From Lytechinus pictus (taxonomy: Eukaryota > Echinodermata > Echinoidea > Temnopleuroida > Toxopneustidae), in contig NC_087245.1 in the NCBI RefSeq assembly GCF_037042905.1, forward strand, positions 6,835,501 to 6,899,500: a stretch of 64,000 nucleotides of DNA. Direction: 5' to 3'. Positions 22,035-33,214 of the stretch are shown piece by piece. Every line of letters starts with the position of its first letter. The first letter of the stretch is position 1. A model generated the notes under the pieces. The model was given only the letters and a program-made list of their open reading frames with translations. It had not been told where the DNA came from and searched no databases. The position numbers and the translations under genes were made by a program.

Positions 22035-25000
22035 CTATTTCATGTAAAAGAAAATAAAATGCATATTCATAAAATGCATATCAGGTGTCATTATGTTATT
22101 GATGAATAAGGAGTAAAGTCTGCTAATTAAAGTCACATATAATAATAATGCGATTTAGTCTTTGAGAGTCATAACAACGCGAATATTACGCCTAGTTTAA
22201 CCGTGAACATGATGAAACATATTCAATAAGAAGCGTCTCAAGTAGACGATGACGGGAAGACAGAATAAAAAAGGGTCCCAATTTTTGGAGGTGGGAATTA
22301 TCAATTTAATTAAAATTTGAATAAAATCATCCTCCACATTTTTCAAGGTTTCGTTTATACTCATTAAAAGGGGGAGAACGACCTCTAATTTTGGTACAAA
22401 TCTGCCTTAGTAACGCACGAAGATTTTCTTTTTCTTCTTTAGTCACCACCAATCTGCTCCAGCCTTTTACTGGCACTAAATTTACACTATTTCTTTTAAA
22501 AAGAAACATATAGACGAAACCTTTAAGCCTCTTTGTGGAAATATAAAACGTATTAATTATTTCTTTCACTGATAATCCCCACTTCAAAAATCATTTTTTT
22601 AGACCTTTCCTTCGGTCAAGTCTGGTCATATTTTGTTCTCAGGAGTAAACAAGTGTCTAGCCTTCCCTTTCAAAATGTTCGACAACGCTATGGCTATGAA
22701 TTGAATATAACAATACACCGATTGACTCGTATTTTGTGCAGGAGTTGACAAAGGATGTTGACCAGGAAAGGGAAGGGTCAGAAATAAGGGGGAGGGGAGA
22801 GGAACAAATATTGACCCCACCGACGATCAATATAAGTTGTGAAATCTTTCGAATTTGCCTAAAATGGTACCTGAAACTCTTATTTTTTCTGGTTCTTCCT
22901 CATTGTGCTACAGGCTAACCATATACTATACAAAGTCAAAATAAATGGCGTAGCATATTTTGATAAAATATCAAATCTTCCTTATTGGGAGTTGTAAGGG
23001 AATCTCACTCCATCTTAACTGCAATTACCAATTACATTTATGTTCAAATGCATTTTAACAAATCTAGAAAAAAAAAAATCTTGTTCTGTCGCTATGCTAT
23101 TTCACATAAATAATTTCTATCCAGGATTGACGTCACTGAAAATAGATGGCCACACCCCTGGTCATTATTATGCTTTAAACATTCTTACCTAGTAGTCGAT
23201 AAATGAATGATTGTATTCCTAGACCATAAGCTCGTTGAGAATGAGAAACAGATCTGTCAACAAATAAATAGCAATGTTCACAATTATAACACTCGAACGA
23301 ACAATGATTTTCATTTATTTAAAGTTTCTTCAACCTTCACAAAAAATAATTCCGCTTTAGTTTTCCCACCGTTTGGAATTCCATACCTCGTAACACAGGG
23401 GCCGCGGAACCGTGTACAAAAACGTAAAAATGACCATATGATTGTGATTTTTAGCATGGTCAGCCCCCCCACTTTGAAAACCGTTCCGCGGCCCCTGTAA
23501 CATACGATCATACACAAATTTAAATTTATTTAAAAGATGTCTTAAAAATTCCCTCGTGTCCAAGTACTAATTATTTTGCTCCCCCTATTTTACATGCTTT
23601 TGATGTCATCCTACGTTATTATAATGATATAGATATGCCTGTGTAATATAGATTATAATTTCTTTTGAGAACTTCTTCTCACAAGGCCTCTGTGCTTTTC
23701 TTCTCAAGTTCTCTTTCTTTTAATTATGATATTTAATCAAGGCAATGTTTTTTTTATCTATGAAATGATTTACTCTGTATCATTGTATGCATTTCTAATT
23801 TTTTGCATTTTACATGATTTTTAACCTTTTTGAATTTGAATGAATAAAGAATTGATTGATTGAACAAATGATAGAATTATCGAACACAAATTAAGGAATG
23901 AAAAACGCGTAACGAAAATTACTCTTTTAAAGAGGTATTATCAAAGCTGAATCACAATTCTTATTCAACATGCTCAAATTGTATCGGAGCAGAGTTGTGC
24001 ACCAATTGATGACATTGCAATTTCTACTCCATGGGCCCTTCTATCCAGTATCTATGTCTTTTCCTTTCAGACAATGCTTATAAAATTTTGTTAGGAATCA
24101 AATTCTCACTATGAGATGTAATTACACTTAAAATTCCGACTTCTTTACGAAAGATGGAAATATGGAGCATCTATCCTGTCAAGTTCATCCAGTAGGAGCG
24201 AAGAAATTTATTGATGGCCATAGCGTGGAAAAAATTAGAAGTCTCGAGCGAGCGAAGCGAGCGACTAAATTTTGTATCCTTTTTAATGAAATTCTAATTT
24301 TGTGATTCAATGTTCAGAAAATTAGGTCTACACATCTCGCCTTCTTCAATTCCTTGTATTTTTATTTTACCGTTCTCCTTTTTTCTTTGCTTTCCTTTTC
24401 CCCGCTCTCTTTTCTTTTTTCCTTGGTCGTGGGCCCATGCACAAGCCCGCAATCCGTACGTCAATGACTCCACCCTTTGCCCTCCCTATACTCACCTCAT
24501 TGTGGCGAGAATAGACGGTACGAGAGCCAGAAATGTGAAGCCCAATGCAAAGAAAAGTCCAGCCATAAACAAAGGTTTCTTGTCACAAAACTCGTCTTCA
24601 CATAAACCTAAGACTGCTGAACCAGAATACTCTGTGTGGTTGATACTATCTTGGATGCATTTACAATCTTGATATACCTGTTAGAGAGAGGATGGGGCTG
24701 GATGAACATTGTCTTTGACATGTTAGGGGCATGGTGATGAGGTATATAGAGGAATACATCCCGAATTCATTCATTAGATAATTGAAAATGTATAATACAA
24801 ACACCGGCATTCTTAGATATGAAAAGCTACTGATAGATCATTTGATCAGGAACTATTAATATAGCTTAAATTGACCTCTAAAACCTATACTCCATGAATA
24901 TTAACAGATGGATTAACCACAACAACTATACCAACGCAAGAAAGCTCTAAAGTGCTTAGATGTCGAGATGTTTCGTCTAAGTCACGTGATAATCACTTGT

Positions 25001-28000
25001 CGACTTATTCACGTTGGAAGTCGACACAATATGACTTTGTCTTGTCAAGTCAGCTTTTAAATGTTTTAAGAAAGTTACGTTCTTCAGTGGCGCCTTGGAA
25101 ATAGATCATATTTTTATGTCGTCTTACAAGTTGATAAGTCGATATATTAACGGCTATATCTGCAAATCGACTTTATAGGCCTATCACATAAAGTGCCAAT
25201 AGTTTACTTTTCAAATCGGCATGACGACTTCAAATGTCAAAATTGAAATTGTCAAAAATAAGTAAGGGCGCAGTCTCATGTCGACTGTTTTCGACTCGCC
25301 GTACGGTGGCGGTAGGGGAAATGTGACTGCAGCATTAGTCGACACAATTTTATTATGAAGTATAACAACATTTCTGAGCTTCCGTAAACCCCAAACAATG
25401 GAAAAAAAGCAGCTATACGTACTCTGTCACTTTCCACATCATCGGGATATTCATCTTTCGTACAACCAGCAAAGCAGGCTGAGAAGTAGACGACACCATT
25501 GCTACCACATACGGGGTTGTAGGTTGCAGCACAGTGACAGTTGCTATTACATTCAGCAGTGAAATTAGTACTGTTCTCTTCATTTAGAGGAATGGACCTA
25601 GGAGCAACAGAAAGATGTCATGATCAGATGAAAGCGCAGTTTTAGGTCCCCAAATATATACCCCTATTGGTATTTTATTGATTGTAATCTAGGGAACTTC
25701 AATTTTAACAAGCGTTTATAGGGCGGACTTGAAGATTTATGCTTGTTGGGAGAAGCAATACTAATAATCGTGCAAAAAAAAATGTTCATATATTCTCTCA
25801 TATTGGTCAAAATCCTACCTAAAGTCTACATTACAAAGCATCTGGATACATCTGGATTTTTGGATGAAAATATGGTAGAATGTTATACAATATTTGGAAT
25901 TCATATCCTTCCCTAATTGCTGTATGAAGAGTAAAGGAAATCAGAGCGTTTTCTTTCTATGTTCTACTACTTACGTGTTATAGTACTGTACTGTAGCTCC
26001 CGCCATAGGAGGGTCGGGACAATAGGTTAAAAACAAAGACATGCACGCAAGAGAAAACATCAAAGAACCGATGCAAAACTTGACCATTCCCGAGAAAGAA
26101 AGTTTGAAATGTTTGACGAGGAAGGCTCCAATCAGACAACCAACACAACTCGACGGAATAACGATCAGACCTAGGATGGGAAAGATAATGAAAGATTAAA
26201 AATAAGAAAAAAAGTTTTAATTCACCATTGATTAAAGCAAAGAGATTTAGGTATCAAAGTGAGTTTAAAAGGTAGGAGAAAGAGAGAGAGAGAGAGAAAG
26301 GGGGGGGGGGGCAAAGAAAGAAAAGACGACAAATAAAATTGGGTAACACTTGAACAACGTATAACCAATCAAAGACAACAAGCTATGCCCTCAAATTTAC
26401 TTTATTATATATTTTTTTATAGAGTTGGTAATGATCGGAACAAACGTACCTGTCTGAAAGGCAGCATCACTTGAAGACAGTGAGAACTGTGATTCAAAAA
26501 ACTTGGGTCCAAATGCTGCAAGACACGAGATAATAAACCATTCGGTCGCTGCCGAACAATTTAACAACATGAATGGTTTATTGGTAACAAGATTGAGGGT
26601 GGCACGAGGAATATCACGTACAGAGTTGGCCAATCCGGTCTGAGTGATGAATTCTGACCCCTTCTGAGTTTGATGATGGTCGAGCTTACCATCGATATTT
26701 TTGGCGTCTGTTGGATAAACAATTAAGAATATAGATATTTAGTTTCACATAGATAGAAGTGGATTCAGTCAGTATTATCGAGGGATTGTGATTTGCAGGG
26801 ATACATCGGAGCCCCCCCCCCCCCACCCTTCCCCACCAACACCCCGGCCAACAAAAAATGTAGTATTAATACAGTAGATCAAGGAAGCGAATAACAACTT
26901 ACAGAAAATAAATTCACCGTTCATCTACACAATATAATTTCGGCAAAGCGTGGGAAATATGAGAAGTATTCAATAGGTTTACAATATTTGTTTGTTTTGA
27001 AATTGAGATTACAGTAACGAAAATGAAAGAAACAAATCGTTTCATTCAAAATACTTCATCTTTTTAGACAGTGTTAGGCAATGTAGCATATCGAAGACGT
27101 ATTATTAAGCAAGAGGCTCAGTTAGAGCAAGCAACTAACAAAATAACAAAATTATATGAAAATAATGAACCCTCTTAGTAAAGTTTATACAAAAATTTAT
27201 ATATATATTTCCTGAAGTTCCTACAAATTTGTTGTTTCAATGACACTTTTATACACTGAGACCGTCGACATCAAGTAACAGGTAACTCATATTAACGACG
27301 ATCTCCTACGTTAAAAAATACCTTACTTTAAAAAGAGAAAGCTGATTTCCCATATCTCTCTTTTGAAAAAAAGGAAAAGTGTATGTGTAAAAATGTGTTA
27401 CTGCATTTTGGCTGTAATATTATTAAACAAAATATAAGCTCAATAAAACGAAATAGCATTATCCCCTGAATAAAACTTATTACATTCCTCTTATCAGATA
27501 TATCTTTCATGACGTAGAGAAGGGATGCTTATCCCTAAAAGAATAAGTGTATGACGCTGCTAAATCGAAAAATGACATTAAAACGGACATTCTGAAGCTT
27601 TTCGAACATGCACTTATCAGAATGAATTTAGATTCAAGATTCAGTTTCCATTATTGTTACGTTCTTACATTTTGTTCTTTAGTCCGATTTTACTCTGGTA
27701 AATGCATGAATGCATGTCAAAAGATTAATTATGTCTGTTTTTAATCTTATTTCCCGATTATCCCTACTGAAAATGTAAGATTTTCTGGATTTTCTCCTTT
27801 TCATTCTCTCTCTTGTGTTCCTGCCCAGATTGTTTTATTTCCAGCCTTCACAGATGATGCCTAACGGAGCCACATTTTTGCAAGAAGATGAAAAATTAGG
27901 CTTGCGTAAGTGACAACAAGCAAAAATCACAATATAAAACAGGGTTGCATTTTAGGAATAATTTGTGATAGGTTTAAGGAATGATTTTTACCGACCTGGT

Positions 28001-29451
28001 AGATATTTTGGGAATCCAAGTAGTGGTAGAGTGACAATGAGAGCCATACATCCACTTGTGATAAAACCAATCCACCATGCTCCTACCCATAGAACACTGT
28101 CTGGTGTTAAACCCAAACTTTCAATAAAAAAAGGAAAGAAATATGAAATTCTAGTGCTAACATGAATTAATATTTTTGTTTAAAATGAACACAGCCGAAT
28201 GAATAGTCGTGCAAACTAATTTATCATGCTAACACTTCAGAGTTTACTCATAATTAGGCCCAATTAACACGAAAATTTCATATCAAATGTTATCAAAATT
28301 TTAAGATAATTCCTTCTCAGAAGTTTGAGTTCATTATCAGGCATTCAAAAAACATTTCATCGAACAAATGTTGCATAACAGAAGTCATCTACAATTTATT
28401 TTCAGGGGTGATATTTACAATTAAAAAAAAATGTATTTATTTTTCTCTCTGCATAAAATGAAATTATGATAAAATACATGAGGAATGATAAATACATAAC
28501 ATCAAAGACATATACATTACACGAAAAAATCATTGAGAGGGAAGCAGCCAAGAAGGAGAAAATGTCCTTAAAAAGGCCGACCCAATGAAAATTTCATCAT
28601 TGACAAAAATGTTACTCCCTTTCTCATCTTTGGTATTTTAACACTTTTTAGGTTTGGACCCGGGTGAAAATTTTGATATGAATGCTGAAGACTATAAATA
28701 AACCTACTTGGCTCACGTTTTGAGTCTTTTATTATGAAATGCAATGCGTTGTCGTTAAAGGGGCACTCGATTTGACAAACTTTCACTAAGGCTCAATCAA
28801 AAATGATATAAAATGATAACGATTTCTTGTATGATTAGAATGTTAGATAATTACGATTCACATTATTGAATCTGAATCAAAGCTCTAGATTACTATAAAG
28901 ACAGAGGGTAAATGAATGGAATTATTTAAAGGATAAAATACTAATATCAGATCCATGTACATGACGTATCAGTTCAACTGTGGACATGATGGTGACCATG
29001 GTGACGGTGTTCTAAGATGAATCCATCGCAGTCGTGGCCTCGGCCACTGTGATATCGTTCTCATTACAATCCTATTGTGTAGGGGAGGGAAATGGTTGAA
29101 AAGAGCGAAAGACATACCTCTCTGGATCTTCACCCGGGTCGACATAGATACTAAGAAAGTATCCACCAAGGAGATAGCCAAGAGCTGGACCTAGGATTGA
29201 GGTTGCTTGGATTATCCCTTCAGAAGACAATTATATAGAGACGAGAAAGAAAGAGAAGAGGATGTTGATTTAAAAAAACACCACGTAGGCCTATATTGCA
29301 AGTCTACCACTTAACTTGTTTGGTAAATAACTACAAAAACTACAAGAGGCAGCCTACAATCCACCATATTCCATACAAATCCATTTGTTAATTCATTTAC
29401 AGTGTTATTCAATGTATATACATGTATATTTACATATATATATATATGCTC

Positions 29452-29490
<39 letters not shown>

Positions 29491-31916
29491 GAAAGAAATG
29501 GATGAAGAGAACAATGGTAGGCGCGGTTTGTCATTGCTCAAAACCCACCTACACCCGACAAAGGAAATTATAATTGGTATAGTGTCGAAAATCTGTCTAT
29601 CTGACGGTCAATCGGATCGGGGTCGCCCTAGCCACTAACCCGTCTCTCCGTGGTCTAGTGGTTAAGGCACCGGCGTTCAAAGCTGGGGGCTCGGGTTCGA
29701 TTCCCGGCAGAGACATTTTTTCGGCATTGCCAATTTTTCCAAAGGGCAGATAGCTCTGGGGAACCTTGATTTAAGCTACGCCTACCATTGTTCTCTTCAT
29801 CCATTTCTTTTACAAAATATTTAAATAAAAGAGTTGCCAAAGCTGACAAGACATGTACTGTTAGGAAAACTTCTGTAGGCTTACCAAGATAAATGGATGC
29901 CATATGGGGCGACACGCTTTCGTCTATATAAGTAACTCCAAGTGTGTAGATGGGGGCGGCCCCCAGTCCATGAAGACATTGTGCTGCTATAAACACCCAG
30001 TAATAAGAGCTTAGTGTCGTGTTATCATTGTCATCAACATCACAAGGGTTTGTTACGTTTGATGTAGGATCACAAGTATCTGAATATAAAGTCTGGAAAT
30101 AAATTAATGCACTTGATTATTTTAAACATTCATTAATAAAAGACAACATATAGGAATATATTTGATGGAATTTAAGACATTTAACTTCAAATTGTTAATT
30201 ACTACGTCATTAGTAAATAAATAATTGAAAACAAAAGTGTAAAAACCATACTAATTTGGGCCATAATGTTTAGCGGTAACGCAGTTTTATATGCAATCCA
30301 AAATATTGCGAATATTCGTTCAATTGGTAGATAATTGGTAGGATGTAAAGCAATTATTTGTTCAAAAGCCTCCAATGGGTTATTTTTTTGTAGATATAAT
30401 GTATTAATTGCATGTGGAATCTTTTTAATTTTCTCTCTATATTCACAATTGTAAATATTCTATGTGACATTATATTAATCAGTATATCATTTACCGATGG
30501 CTCGTAGAGACCTGTAGTAAACTGTGGAAGGGCGAAGAGAAAAGAACCAGCAGCAAATATAAGGGCGCCGTTGCCGAGCCATAGGGGCTTATTGCCATTC
30601 TCTCCAAAATATGTTACCCCTAAAACAACGACAAGGAGAGCAAGATCGTAACAGGAGGCCAGGAAGCCGCTTTGCACACTGGGAAGACTAAATCGCTGCT
30701 CCAATGTGGTGGTAACAGTATAGACAATACCACTAGTCACGTAACTTTGGGTGAAAGCGAAACCACAGAGCCATACTAGAAATCCTTTGGGATTGTTGCA
30801 ACACTGCAAAGAGAACAAATTTGGGCGCAATATGGGAAGACGAGAGAGCGAGAGAAGAGAGTAAGATAATTAATACAGTGGAAATAGAGAACTTAAAATC
30901 ATGATCATCAGAAATCCTCTCCAGATTGAGAGCTAGAGTTATATCATCAAGATCACCCCCAAATATTTATATATTGAAAAATTCAAATTTTGTTCTCGAC
31001 ACACTGGAAATTATATGGCTCGAACATAAAGTTTATTGACATGGTCTACCAATACAGGTGAACTTACTTTCATAAAATTATATGTATGTTATGAAATGTC
31101 TGAAAAAGATTCAGTAGTAAAATACCCAACAATGTTTAGGCCTATCTTTATACAATGACAAAGTGATTCGAGTTAAATGGCATGGGATGGGGTTATGTGT
31201 ACACCCCAGCAATGTACAAGATACTGTTTGTGGGACATAGAAAGCATCGACTTTTCAACTAAAAAAAAGGTTAGGTTACCAGTTAAAGCTCCCACTTTCC
31301 TGGTTAAAATATGGACCTACTATAGGTCCATGCTTATTAAAGTGACTTTTTGACATCATCTGTATGGTCTATTATGGAGGCATGTAGGGCTGGTAAAGTA
31401 TGGACAGGTTAAAACACAAAGGTGCATTTTTTGGCTTGTTCTTGGGGGTGATCTTTGTTATGTAGTAAATAAGGCACTATCGTGCTGCAGTCACAACGAC
31501 TAAGCCGGAACTGAATCCAAACTGACTGATGATATTCCATTCCAAATAGCTTTGATCGGTCTGGATGGAGTCAGTTTCGCGGTGTGACTAGATCTTTACT
31601 ATTCTGCAGTGTTATTCAGTTTAGCGGTTCACCGTTATTTGCACTATTGGTGTACTAAGATTGTGCAATTAACAACATATATTCATCAACTATGTACCTG
31701 TAACCATGACGGCCGTAAAGAAAAACAACCAAACCGTTGTCGTCCTTCGCTTCGAACAACGTCGTGTATACTCTTCTCTCTCGACGAGCACGTTATCGAC
31801 AATGATTGTGACGATGACGTACGGAGCGCCACAGATTCATCGCTGATCGAATTGTATTCGTTATGTTGGTCAGAGGACAAAAGAGGGGATGAGTCTGTTG
31901 TCATTGCAGTCGACAT
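21715..31916 (-). CDS. SLCO4-like: OATP/SLCO4-like organic anion transporter, gene 1 (11 coding exons)
   Basis: A sodium-independent organic anion transporting polypeptide, expected at the plasma membrane and exchanging large amphipathic anions. Exons, 5' to 3': 31916-31698, 30803-30495, 30092-29885, 29217-29118, 28117-27996, 26707-26450, 26170-25975, 25597-25423, 24677-24496, 23253-23189, 22034-21715. They total 2154 bp (717 residues plus stop), all with GT-AG ends and a continuous frame. Seen: membrane segments 1-3 in exon 2; segment 4 after a loop with NVT and NTT sequons; the family signature LWVGAWWIGF (about residue 289) before segment 6; FGPKFFESQF in exon 6; a Kazal-like loop with ten cysteines (exons 8-9); segments 10-12 at the end. 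The N-terminus contains SSPLLSS and the C-terminal tail is glutamate-rich. The start is the first in-frame ATG after an upstream TGA. The SLCO4 subgroup assignment is by recognition and not by a tree; 5' UTR exons were not found. Confidence 0.92.
23189..23253 (-). CDS. SLCO4-like: Gene 1 coding exon 10 (65 bp)
   Basis: Acceptor TTGACAG|ATCTG, donor CTAG|GTAAGA, 65 bp exactly as in gene 2. Encodes SVSHSQRAYGLGIQSFIYRL, matching gene 2 [20 protein letters not shown]. Recognised only by homology. Recognisable antisense LINE sequence begins 22 nt upstream of the acceptor. Confidence 0.88.
23276..23863 (+). mobile_element. LINE 3' fragment in gene 1 intron 9 (antisense to the gene)
   Basis: From 23276 the frame reads VHNYNTRTNNDFHLFKVSST, the typical pre-tail of a CR1/L2-like LINE ORF2. 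After a one-base frame slip comes VWNSIPRN. The frame resumes after a nested MITE as LNLFKRCLKNSLVSKY and a stop near 23569. The 3' region ends GAATAAAGAATTGATTGATTGA, a repeat tail. Only the 3' end is present. Confidence 0.75.
23396..23497. mobile_element. 102-bp MITE nested in the LINE
   Basis: Inverted ends CAGGGGCCGCGGAAC.../...GTTCCGCGGCCCCTG are flanked by TAACA at 23391-23395 and 23498-23502. Removing the element and one TAACA copy joins the LINE tail frame without a break. Non-coding. Confidence 0.85.
24235..24470 (+). repeat. Module of the long interspersed repeat in gene 1 intron 9
   Basis: GAGCGAGCGAAGCGAGCGAC is followed by AAATTTTGTATCC...TTTTAATGAAATTCTAATTTTGTGAT, a pyrimidine tract, then TTGGTCGTGGGCCCATG and CGTACGTCAATGAC. 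This is the same module order as at 4.9-6.4 kb, ending about 25 bp from exon 9. Confidence 0.55.
24496..24677 (-). CDS. SLCO4-like: Gene 1 coding exon 9 (loop end, segment 10)
   Basis: Acceptor CTAACAG|GTATATC, donor ATGAG|GTGAGT, 182 bp. Adds four more loop cysteines (YQDCKC, GLCEDEFCDKK) and then a hydrophobic membrane segment. Confidence 0.92.
25423..25597 (-). CDS. SLCO4-like: Gene 1 coding exon 8 (Kazal-like loop, first part)
   Basis: Acceptor GCTCCTAG|GTCC, donor GACAGA|GTACGT, 175 bp. Encodes NST and NFT sequons, then CNSNCHCAATYNPVCGS and FSACFAGC, the first six cysteines of the large extracellular loop. Confidence 0.92.
25975..26170 (-). CDS. SLCO4-like: Gene 1 coding exon 7 (segments 8-9)
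   Basis: Acceptor CATCCTAG|GTCTG, donor AACAC|GTAAGT, 196 bp as in gene 2. Encodes VIPSSCVGCLIGAFLVKHF and a second hydrophobic segment ending MAGATVQYYN. Confidence 0.92.
26278..26312. repeat. (GA)n and G-run in gene 1 intron 6
   Basis: GAGAGAGAGAGAGAGAG followed by a G-run. Confidence 0.8.
26450..26707 (-). CDS. SLCO4-like: Gene 1 coding exon 6 (segment 7)
   Basis: Acceptor CCAACAG|ACGCC, donor ACAG|GTACG, 258 bp, phase 1 at both ends. It encodes a variable cytosolic loop, then ATEWFIISCLAAFGPKFFES. FxPKxxExQF is widely conserved in OATPs. Confidence 0.92.
26708..27995 (-). other. Gene 1 intron 5, nothing else recognised
   Basis: Holds a C-run at about 26813-26824 and AT-rich sequence. 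No nested gene or clear element. Confidence 0.5.
27996..28117 (-). CDS. SLCO4-like: Gene 1 coding exon 5 (OATP signature, segment 6)
   Basis: Acceptor ATTGAAAG|TTTGGG, 122 bp as in gene 2. Encodes the signature LWVGAWWIGF and ends LLGFPKYLP. The donor is CCAG|GTCGGT. A second donor 4 nt downstream (GTAAAA) would break the frame. Confidence 0.9.
28118..29117 (-). other. Gene 1 intron 4, nothing else recognised
   Basis: AT-rich, with short frames only. Confidence 0.5.
29118..29217 (-). CDS. SLCO4-like: Gene 1 coding exon 4 (segment 5)
   Basis: Acceptor TCTGAAG|GGATA, donor AGAG|GTATGT, exactly 100 bp as in gene 2. Encodes ILGPALGYLLGGYFL. Confidence 0.9.
29440..29487. repeat. (TA)n microsatellite in gene 1 intron 3
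   Basis: Alternating TA for about 45 bp, just left of an inverted repeat arm. Confidence 0.85.
29488..29814. mobile_element. Inverted-repeat element with a tRNA-like core, gene 1 intron 3
   Basis: Arms 29488-29523 and 29779-29814 pair over 36 bp with one mismatch (core GAAATGGATGAAGAGAAC). A tRNA-like sequence lies between them at 29643-29715. Two tail-to-tail SINE fragments or a composite foldback element are possible. It lies close to exon 3 (donor at 29884). Confidence 0.65.
29643..29715 (+). tRNA. tRNA-like sequence, probable SINE head
   Basis: A-box-like TGGTCTAGTGGTTAAGG and B-box GGTTCGATTCC, with the T-arm GGG TTCGATT CCC. The possible acceptor stem GTCTCTC/CAGAGAC pairs at 6 of 7 positions. 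A 5-bp anticodon stem (CCGGC/GCTGG, one wobble) closes the loop GTTCAAA, giving UCA in the anticodon position. The D-arm and T-loop resemble tRNA-Glu. The D-stem is poor and the sequence lies inside a repeat element, so a pseudo-tRNA or SINE promoter is likelier than a working tRNA. Confidence 0.45.
29885..30092 (-). CDS. SLCO4-like: Gene 1 coding exon 3 (segment 4)
   Basis: Acceptor TTTCCAG|ACTTTA, donor CTTG|GTAAGC, 208 bp, ending in phase 1. The extracellular loop has NVT and NTT sequons. It is followed by [11 protein letters not shown] and APIYTLGVTYIDE, both shared with gene 2. Confidence 0.92.
30495..30803 (-). CDS. SLCO4-like: Gene 1 coding exon 2 (membrane segments 1-3)
   Basis: Acceptor CTTTGCAG|TGTTGC, donor CCATCG|GTAAAT, 309 bp, phase 0 at both ends. 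It begins CCNNPKG and includes TTTLEQRFSL, SGFLASCYD and GNKPLWLG. By hand count 58 of 103 aligned residues match the equivalent exon of gene 2. Confidence 0.92.
30804..31697 (-). other. Gene 1 intron 1, nothing else recognised
   Basis: No nested gene or clear element. Confidence 0.5.
31698..31916 (-). CDS. SLCO4-like: Gene 1 coding exon 1
   Basis: Encodes the cytosolic N-terminus (73 residues), serine- and threonine-rich, ending FGCFSLRPSWLQ just before segment 1. ATG at 31914-31916. The donor CAG|GTACAT is in phase 0, the same place as gene 2 exon 1. Confidence 0.85.
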
Positions 31917-32104
31917 TGTTGAAGAGTTCGACAATGGACGATCTAGTCAACCTAAATAATTTCAACGAAATTGCGTGAACTGGTTAATAATTATTGATAA
32001 TCAATAACAATGTGTTAAAATGAGCAAGACAACATGCAAACAAGTAGATTAGACAATACATGAACTTCAAAATCAACCAAATCATTGGTTAAAACCTACC
32101 AAAT

Positions 32105-32265
32105 TGTGCTGCACTCAACCCAGGTAAAGGCACCAGGTAAGAAGAAACTCCTTGTATGGGCAGCGCAGCTAAAGCTGTGATAATAGCAGTGCTTTTTATT
32201 CTCAGGCAAAAAGCGTTGTATAAATCCAGCTACTGTTATTTTCCATTATTATTATTATGCCAAAT
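32105..32265 (+). repeat. SINE tail fragment, diverged
   Basis: CACTCAACCCAGGTAAAGG, GGGCAGCGCAGCTAAAGCTG and an AAAGCGTTGTATAAA...CCATTATTATTATTATG end match the order of the SINE at 20431-20693. Confidence 0.55.
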
Positions 32266-33214
32266 TTATGCTGTAAAATGAATCACATTTTGTATGTTGT
32301 ATCATGTTAATTATTTGATAATCAGACTCAATTGTCCAAACGGCGTATGGAAAAAGACAAGATGACTTTATATTTCCGCATAATTACCAGCTTATAGACA
32401 AACTGTAAACAGACTTTCATTCTACATGCATTGTCTAGCATATATATAAACCTACCGTATTCAGTTAGCGCCGTAAAGTGCGAGGCATGTGTGATGAAAT
32501 AGGTTTTTCGAAATTTCGGACTTTGGATTATCATATCAATATTGCTACAATTCGATGTCCAAAAATAGCTTAATATATTTAAAGCATGTGAATGTAAACT
32601 TATAAAACTGAGCTTAAGATAGCTAACACATGCCCAGTACTGCACATGCCTATATACTGTATTTACTATTCAACTTTGGGGTTAGCATTACTCTATCCTT
32701 CAACCTATATGTGATTGAATTAGTAAACGAAAACAATTGAAGTCAAACATGAAGCTTTTCAGCTCAATGCTTCTCAAGTTTACTTCATGATTTACCCGTT
32801 ACTCTGATATTCGAATAAATAGATCTTTCTTTGAAAACATCCAGTAATTATAATTGACTGACAATGACCACTAAAGTAACTGACCGTTATCACGATGATT
32901 TTACTCACCCCTTGACCCTCGTGTAGTTTTGTGTGTGTGTCACAATCTTATCTTTTTTCACGTAATAACAGTACTTTAACAACGTACCTGGAATCAAACC
33001 AGATGTGTAAAATCTACATAATTCCTTGTGATAAATGAATAAATGAAATAAAATATAAAAATATCCATTAACGTATATGAACAATTCAAGAAACAAAACT
33101 TTTGTTGTGATTGGCATAGGGACATCTACATAATGAATGGCCTCGTGATCATGGAGTCCGTAGTAGCTGACGGTGATAAAGATTGGAGTGGTACTCGGGT
33201 TGTAACTCGTGACC

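Noticed and set aside
29655..29884. Extension of the gene 1 exon 3 frame past the donor
   Set aside because: The in-frame extension reads through the intronic inverted repeat and tRNA-like element. The GTAAGC donor and paralogue alignment end the exon at 29885.
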